DNA from: DATARH01 sp035534535
GTDB lineage: Bacteria; Pseudomonadota; Alphaproteobacteria; ATCC43930; CGMCC-115725
Direction of reading: 5' to 3'
DNA length: 10,849 bases
Assembly (NCBI GenBank): GCA_035534535.1
Contig: DATLRS010000213.1
Coordinates: 1-10,849 of the forward strand
Below, piece after piece: positions 7,629 through 10,849 of this stretch. Positions within the stretch are counted from its first letter, which is position 1. Every line of letters begins with the position of its first letter. Position numbers and translations under genes: made by a program. The notes under the pieces were generated by a model. That model was not told the DNA's origin. It worked only from the letters and a program-made list of their open reading frames with translations, and searched no databases.

Positions 7629-7774
7629 AGCAGATTCCGGTCAAATTGATTACCCAAAGTTCGTCATCCCCGGGCTTGTCCCCGGGCTTGTCCCGGGGAT
7701 CCACGTGGATGGCCGGGACAAGCCCGGCCATGACGGAGAAGGGAGGCGATTCTACGTCGGCGAAACTCGCTCTA
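7626..7774. mobile_element. MITE-like palindromic element, copy 1
   Basis: A 149-bp element with exact six-base inverted ends, TAGAGC (7626-7631) and GCTCTA (7769-7774); similarity between the two ends continues imperfectly for about 30 bases. A 74-bp palindromic core lies in the middle. A related element at 8875-9019 shares the end sequence, an ATNACCCAAA block next to the core, and the core itself, which shows this is a mobilised or dispersed repeat and not chance. No coding capacity. It fills nearly the whole gap between the flavin reductase gene and the amidohydrolase gene and supplies the stop codon of the former. TA at both ends would suit a TA-targeting (IS630/mariner-like) transposase, but none is present in the window. 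Confidence 0.7.
7662..7735. repeat. Palindromic core of repeat element, copy 1
   Basis: The left arm begins CGTCATCCCCGGGCTTG and the right arm ends CAAGCCCGGCCATGACG. The two arms pair with each other around CCACGTGG (7701-7708), and each arm is also internally palindromic, so it can form one long or two short hairpins. The left arm has a tandem duplication of the 12-mer CCCCGGGCTTGT at 7668-7679 and 7680-7691, absent from the second copy. In RNA this would be a very stable structure and could protect the upstream message or reduce read-through. Confidence 0.9.
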
Positions 7775-7787
7775 GCCCCGCTCACGA

Positions 7788-8585
7788 ATGCCCGAGGCTG
7801 ATTTGCCGCTGCTGAGCGACGGCGACCCGCCGCCGGTACGGCTGCTGCGGCCGCGGGCGGGGTCCGCGCTCTTCCTGACCGCCGACCATGCCGGGCGGGC
7901 GATCCCGCGGCGGCTCGGTGATCTCGGCCTGACGGCGAGCGACCTGCGGCGCCATATCGCCTGGGACATCGGCATCGCCGCGGTCACCGAGCGTCTGTCG
8001 GAGGCGCTCGGCGCCACCGCGGTCTTGCAGACTTATTCGCGGCTCGTCATCGACTGCAATCGCCGGCCGGAATGGCCCAGCTCGATCCCGGTGGTCAGCG
8101 AATTGACCGCGATCCCCGGCAATGAGGGGTTGCGCGACGCGGCGCGGGAGGCGCGCCGGCAGGCGGTCTTCCAGCCCTATCACCAGCTGATCGCCGAATT
8201 GCTCGATCGCCGCGCCGCTGCCGGCAGGCGCGCGGTGCTGGTCGCGATGCACAGTTTCACCCCGGTGTTCAAGGGCGTCGCGCGCCCGGTCGAAATCGGC
8301 ATTCTCTACAATCCCGCAGCGCGCGACATCCGCCTGCCGCGGATCATGCTCGACCTGCTGCGCGCCGAGGGCGACCTCGTCGTCGGCGACAACCAGCCCT
8401 ACGCGATCACCGGCAACAGCGACTACACCGTGCCGGTGCACGGCGACGAGCGCGGCCTGCCGCATGTCGAGATCGAGATCCGCCAGGACCTGATCGCCGA
8501 CGCCACCGGGCAGGCCGCCTGGGCATCGCGCCTCGCGCGGCTGCTGCCGCTCGCCGAGGCGCAGCTCTACGCGGCAGGCGGCTGA
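7788..8585 (+). CDS. N-formylglutamate amidohydrolase family protein (COG3931-like)
   Basis: 265-residue cytoplasmic protein of the N-formylglutamate amidohydrolase family, zinc-dependent hydrolases that in histidine breakdown release formate from N-formyl-L-glutamate. This subgroup is only a predicted amidohydrolase. Conserved blocks are FLTADHAG at 29-36 (His34), AWDIGI at 58-63, YSRLVIDCNR at 83-92, AMHSFTPVFKG at 153-163 with His155, DNQPYAITG at 201-209, and HVEIEIRQDLI at 226-236. No hut genes are nearby, so histidine catabolism is not supported by context. The ATG at 7788 begins 14 bases after the repeat element; no clear Shine-Dalgarno sequence precedes it, but no better start is visible. 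It converges on the gapR gene with seven bases between the stops. Confidence 0.88.
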   Translation: MPEADLPLLSDGDPPPVRLLRPRAGSALFLTADHAGRAIPRRLGDLGLTASDLRRHIAWDIGIAAVTERLSEALGATAVLQTYSRLVIDCNRRPEWPSSIPVVSELTAIPGNEGLRDAAREARRQAVFQPYHQLIAELLDRRAAAGRRAVLVAMHSFTPVFKGVARPVEIGILYNPAARDIRLPRIMLDLLRAEGDLVVGDNQPYAITGNSDYTVPVHGDERGLPHVEIEIRQDLIADATGQAAWASRLARLLPLAEAQLYAAGG

Positions 8586-8592
8586 CCCGGCT

Positions 8593-8865
8593 CTACTCCG
8601 CCGCGGCGCTGGCCGCCTCGGGCAGCATGCCGAGCGCCCGCATATAGATGTCGAGCAGGGTTTCCTGCTCGTCGCGGTCGTCCTTGTCCATGCGCCGCAA
8701 GCGGATAATCTGGCGCATGATCTTGGTGTCGAAGCCGCCGCCCTTGGCCTCGGCGTAGACTTCCTTGATGTCGACGGCGAGCGTGCGTCGTTCCTCCTCG
8801 AGCCGCTCGATCCGCTCGATCAGCGAGCGCAGCCGCTCGCCGGCAATCCCCCCAACGTCCGACAT
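8593..8865 (-). CDS. gapR: GapR-like nucleoid-associated protein (DUF2312)
   Basis: 90-residue DUF2312 protein, the usual size for GapR. In Caulobacter GapR binds overtwisted, A+T-rich DNA ahead of replication and transcription and stimulates type II topoisomerases; it is nearly universal in alphaproteobacteria. Recognisable features are the N-terminal coiled-coil helix (about 8-40, GERLRSLIERIERLEEERRT) followed by IKEVYAEAKGGGFDTKIMRQ (33-52), IIRLRRMDKDDRDEQETLLD (53-72) and the tail IYMRALG. The ATG at 8865 matches the family start and has an AGGGGGA ribosome site just upstream on the minus strand. The longer in-frame start at 8967 is rejected because it reads through the repeat element. 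The gene lies downstream of DUF1244 on the same strand, with the repeat between them. Confidence 0.93.
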   Translation of the reverse strand: MSDVGGIAGERLRSLIERIERLEEERRTLAVDIKEVYAEAKGGGFDTKIMRQIIRLRRMDKDDRDEQETLLDIYMRALGMLPEAASAAAE

Positions 8866-8874
8866 CGATCCCCC

Positions 8875-9019
8875 TAGAGTGATCCGCTGAAATCCAATCA
8901 CCCAAACCGTCATCCCCGGGCTTGACCCGGGGATCCACGTGCCGCCTCTCGTGGATGGCCGGGTCAAGCCCGGCCATGACGCTGGGGGGTAGGATTCGAT
9001 CTGACGGGATGCCGCTCTA
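8875..9019. mobile_element. MITE-like palindromic element, copy 2
   Basis: A 145-bp relative of the element at 7626-7774. The left end is TAGAGT (8875-8880, one mismatch) and the right end is GCTCTA (9014-9019). The inverted ends are similar over about 30 bases when the right end is reverse-complemented. It fills almost all of the space between the DUF1244 and gapR genes. On the minus strand the right-end TAG (9017-9019) is the DUF1244 stop codon, and the left end lies just upstream of the gapR ribosome site. No coding capacity. Small reading frames through it give the meaningless peptides often mis-annotated in such repeats. Confidence 0.7.
8908..8981. repeat. Palindromic core of repeat element, copy 2
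   Basis: A 74-bp core. The left arm starts CGTCATCCCCGGGCTTGAC and the right arm is its near inverse, joined through a longer centre (about 8938-8951, with GCCGCCTC) than in copy 1. Where copy 1 has T in CTTGT and A in the opposite ACAAG, this copy has A in CTTGA and T in TCAAG, so the pairing is kept by a double change. It lacks the 12-base duplication seen in copy 1. Confidence 0.9.
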
Positions 9020-9325
9020 CCCTATGCGCGCGTGCTTCGGCTGCGAGGCGGCGAAGGCAGCCTTCTGCTCGGCGGTTGCCTCCTGCTGGTACTGCTTGCG
9101 CCATTCGTCATAGGGCATGCCGTAGACGATCTCGCGCGCTTGCGGGTCGCTGAGCGCGACGCCCTGCTCATCGGCCGCGGCGCGGTACCATTTCGACAGG
9201 CAGTTGCGGCAGAAGCCGGCGAGGTTCATCAGGTCGATGTTCTGCACGTCGGTGCGCTCGCGCAGATGCGCGACGAGGGCGCGGAACGTCGCGGCTTCGA
9301 GCTCGGTGCGGGTCTTGTCATCCAT
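9017..9325 (-). CDS. DUF1244 family protein
   Basis: 102-residue protein of the DUF1244 family, small cytoplasmic proteins of unknown function common in proteobacteria. The family hallmark is clear: DVQNIDLMNLAGFCRNCLSK at 26-45 with a CxxC pair (Cys39, Cys42), then KWYRAAADEQGV and a conserved REIVYGMPYDEWR stretch (about 67-79). The cysteine pair could bind metal or be redox-active; that is inference. The start at 9325 has a very strong ribosome site, AGGAGGTG at 9329-9336 on the minus strand. Longer minus-strand starts are not needed. Its stop codon is the TAG end of the adjacent repeat element. It is transcribed away from the sppA gene and could share a message with gapR downstream. Confidence 0.92.
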   Translation of the reverse strand: MDDKTRTELEAATFRALVAHLRERTDVQNIDLMNLAGFCRNCLSKWYRAAADEQGVALSDPQAREIVYGMPYDEWRKQYQQEATAEQKAAFAASQPKHARIG

Positions 9326-9446
9326 CTTCACCTCCTCTTTCCTGCCCCTTATGTAGCACTGCCGCGCCCGTTCTTGAACGCTTCGCACGCATCGCGCCGC
9401 AACGCTAAGATCGCCGCCGGAGATTGCCAACGGGGGCGGGATCGCC
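9326..9446. promoter_or_regulatory. Divergent intergenic region between DUF1244 and sppA
   Basis: The 121 bases separating two divergent genes must hold promoters for both. A perfect short palindrome, CGTTC-TT-GAACG, lies at 9369-9380. On the minus strand a weak pair, TTCAAG and TACATA with a 17-base spacer, could be a promoter for DUF1244, but each hexamer matches the consensus at only three positions. No confident sppA promoter is visible. Confidence 0.3.
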
Positions 9447-10849
9447 ATGCGTCGCTTTGTGCTCGGCCTGTTTGCCGCGATCGGCATCTTGACCGTGGTT
9501 GGCGTGGTCGGCGCCGGCATCGCGGTCTGGCGCCTCGCCGGCAGCCGGCCGAGCCTGCCCGGCGTGATCGTGCTGCGCGCCGATCTCAGCCGCGGCCTCG
9601 CCGCGGGGCGCGGCCCGGACGCGTTGTCGCGGCTGGTGTTCGGCGGCCAGCTGACGCTGCGCGATCTGCTCGATGCGCTCGACCGGGCCGGCGCCGATCC
9701 GCGGGTCAAGGGGATCTACATTCGCCTCGGTGACGATGCGCTCGGGCTGGCGAGCGTGCAGGAGGTGCGCGATGCAATCCGCGACTTCCGCGCCAAGGGC
9801 AAGTTTGCGATCGCCTTTGCCGACAGCTTTGGCGAGTTCGGGCCCGGTACGAGGCCCTATTACCTCGCCACGGCGTTCGACGAAATCTGGCTGCAGCCCT
9901 TGGGCTCGGTCGGCCTCATTGGCCTGCACAGCCAGACCCCGTTCCTGCGCGGCGCGCTCGACCGGCTCGGCGTCGTGCCGAGCTTTGCGCACCGCGAGGA
10001 ATACAAGACCGCGACCAATATTTTCACCAAGACCGCGATGACGCCGCCGCAGCGTGAGCAGCTCGACGACCTGCTGAATTCGGCCGAGGGACAGATCGTC
10101 AGCGGCATCGCCGCCGGCCGCAGGCTGCCGCAACCGCGGGTCGCCGCGCTGATCGACCGCGGCCCGTTGCTCGCCGACGAGGCGAAGGCGGCGGGGCTCG
10201 TCGACACCATCGGCTATCGCGACCAGGCCGTCGCCCGGGCCCGCCAGCGCGCCGGGTCCGGCGCCAAACTCGTCGCGCTGGCGCGCTACCTGCGCGAAGC
10301 CGGCCGGCCGCACGACAGCGGGCCGAAGATCGCGCTGATCTACGGCACCGGCCTGATCACCGCCGGCGACGACGACTTGAGCCCGCTCGCCGGCAGCGCG
10401 CAACTGAGCGCCCGCACTCTCGCGCGCGCCTTCGAGGAGGCCGCTCGCGACCCTGCGGTGCGGGCGATCGTCTTTCGCATCGACAGCCCGGGCGGCTCGG
10501 CGGTCGCCTCGGAGACGATCTGGCGCGAGGTGGTGCGTGCCCGCGCGCGCGGCAAGCCGGTCATCGTCTCGATGGGCAACGTCGCCGGCTCGGGCGGCTA
10601 TTACATCGCCGCCCCTGCCGATAAGATCGTTGCCGAGCCGGCGACGCTGACCGGCTCGATCGGCGTGCTGGCCGGCAAGTTCGTCATTGCCGGGCTGCTG
10701 CAAAAGCTCGGCATCACCGACGATGGCGCCGCGCGCGGCGCCAACGCCGCGATGTTCAGCGCGTTCGCGGATTTCTCGCCGGCTGCCCGCGAGCGGCTGG
10801 AAACCTTTCTCGATGCGACCTATCGCGGCTTCAAGGAGCGTGTCGCCGC
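9447..10849 (+). CDS. sppA: Signal peptide peptidase SppA, 67K type (partial, runs off the window)
   Basis: Inner-membrane serine protease of family S49 that degrades cleaved signal peptides. The 467 visible residues begin with a membrane anchor (about 5-28). The N-terminal S49-like domain carries the catalytic lysine, Lys187 in HREEYKTATN, and the C-terminal domain carries the nucleophile Ser382 in GNVAGSGGYY, preceded by FRIDSPGGSA at 343-352. This lysine-first, serine-second layout matches the two-domain E. coli-type enzyme (Lys209/Ser409) rather than the short form. Both catalytic residues are present. The ATG at 9447 is preceded by a G-rich stretch (9432-9440) that can act as ribosome site. 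The frame is open to the last base; perhaps 100 residues are missing at the C-terminus. Confidence 0.94.
   Translation, partial: MRRFVLGLFAAIGILTVVGVVGAGIAVWRLAGSRPSLPGVIVLRADLSRGLAAGRGPDALSRLVFGGQLTLRDLLDALDRAGADPRVKGIYIRLGDDALGLASVQEVRDAIRDFRAKGKFAIAFADSFGEFGPGTRPYYLATAFDEIWLQPLGSVGLIGLHSQTPFLRGALDRLGVVPSFAHREEYKTATNIFTKTAMTPPQREQLDDLLNSAEGQIVSGIAAGRRLPQPRVAALIDRGPLLADEAKAAGLVDTIGYRDQAVARARQRAGSGAKLVALARYLREAGRPHDSGPKIALIYGTGLITAGDDDLSPLAGSAQLSARTLARAFEEAARDPAVRAIVFRIDSPGGSAVASETIWREVVRARARGKPVIVSMGNVAGSGGYYIAAPADKIVAEPATLTGSIGVLAGKFVIAGLLQKLGITDDGAARGANAAMFSAFADFSPAARERLETFLDATYRGFKERVA

Noticed and set aside
8567..8977. Minus-strand frames starting inside the repeat, including an N-terminally longer GapR
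   Set aside because: Peptides such as PGSSPGMT come from translating the palindromic repeat. The GapR family start and a good ribosome site are at 8865.
9370..9384. Possible LexA box (GTTC-N7-CTTC) in the DUF1244/sppA gap
   Set aside because: The second half differs from the alphaproteobacterial GTTC-N7-GTTC consensus, and neither gene is a typical SOS target.
9405..10703. 432-residue minus-strand frame across sppA
   Set aside because: It is antisense to the S49 peptidase, whose catalytic Lys187 and Ser382 and long open frame identify the real gene.

Overview
The window is GC-rich chromosomal DNA from an alphaproteobacterium, possibly Rhodospirillales-like. The lineage call rests on a gapR-type DUF2312 gene, a DUF1244 gene, a COG3931-type N-formylglutamate amidohydrolase, and dispersed palindromic repeats whose core begins CGTCATCCCCGGGCTTG, a type common in this class. 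No rRNA, tRNA, CRISPR array, prophage or intact transposase was seen. Genus cannot be assigned from the sequence alone.

Positions 1-309 form a non-coding leader that is richer in A+T than the rest. Positions 310-2388 hold a tight three-gene operon: a Rieske non-heme iron dioxygenase large subunit, its small subunit, and an unrecognised cysteine-free 60-residue protein whose ATG overlaps the preceding stop by one base. Positions 2389-3212 are a lower-GC island with a BrnT-type toxin gene and a BrnA/CopG-type antitoxin gene that overlaps it. The antitoxin keeps its N-terminal signature but lacks a recognisable ribbon-helix-helix part. Positions 3213-6880 hold an acyl- or aryl-CoA synthetase and an MsbA-like half-size ABC exporter. 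Positions 6948-7628 hold a flavin reductase family protein and 7788-8585 an N-formylglutamate amidohydrolase. On the minus strand, a DUF1244 gene (9325-9017) is followed by a gapR homologue (8865-8593). A two-domain signal peptide peptidase (SppA, 67K type) starts at 9447 and runs off the right edge.

The left half looks catabolic: ring hydroxylation plus CoA activation of an organic acid, with an exporter downstream. The substrate cannot be told from sequence. No ferredoxin or ferredoxin reductase lies in the window, so the dioxygenase must take electrons from proteins encoded elsewhere. The right half is mostly housekeeping: chromosome architecture (GapR) and membrane proteolysis (SppA).

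The most distinctive non-coding structure is a pair of related elements of about 147 bp at 7626-7774 and 8875-9019. Each is bounded by TAGAGC/GCTCTA-type inverted ends and carries a 74-bp palindromic core. Each almost fills the gap between two co-directional genes, and in both cases the terminal TAG of the element is the stop codon of the upstream gene. I found no strong evidence for a wholly new multi-gene system. The best leads are these elements, the 60-residue third gene of the dioxygenase operon, and the toxin gene paired with an altered antitoxin.
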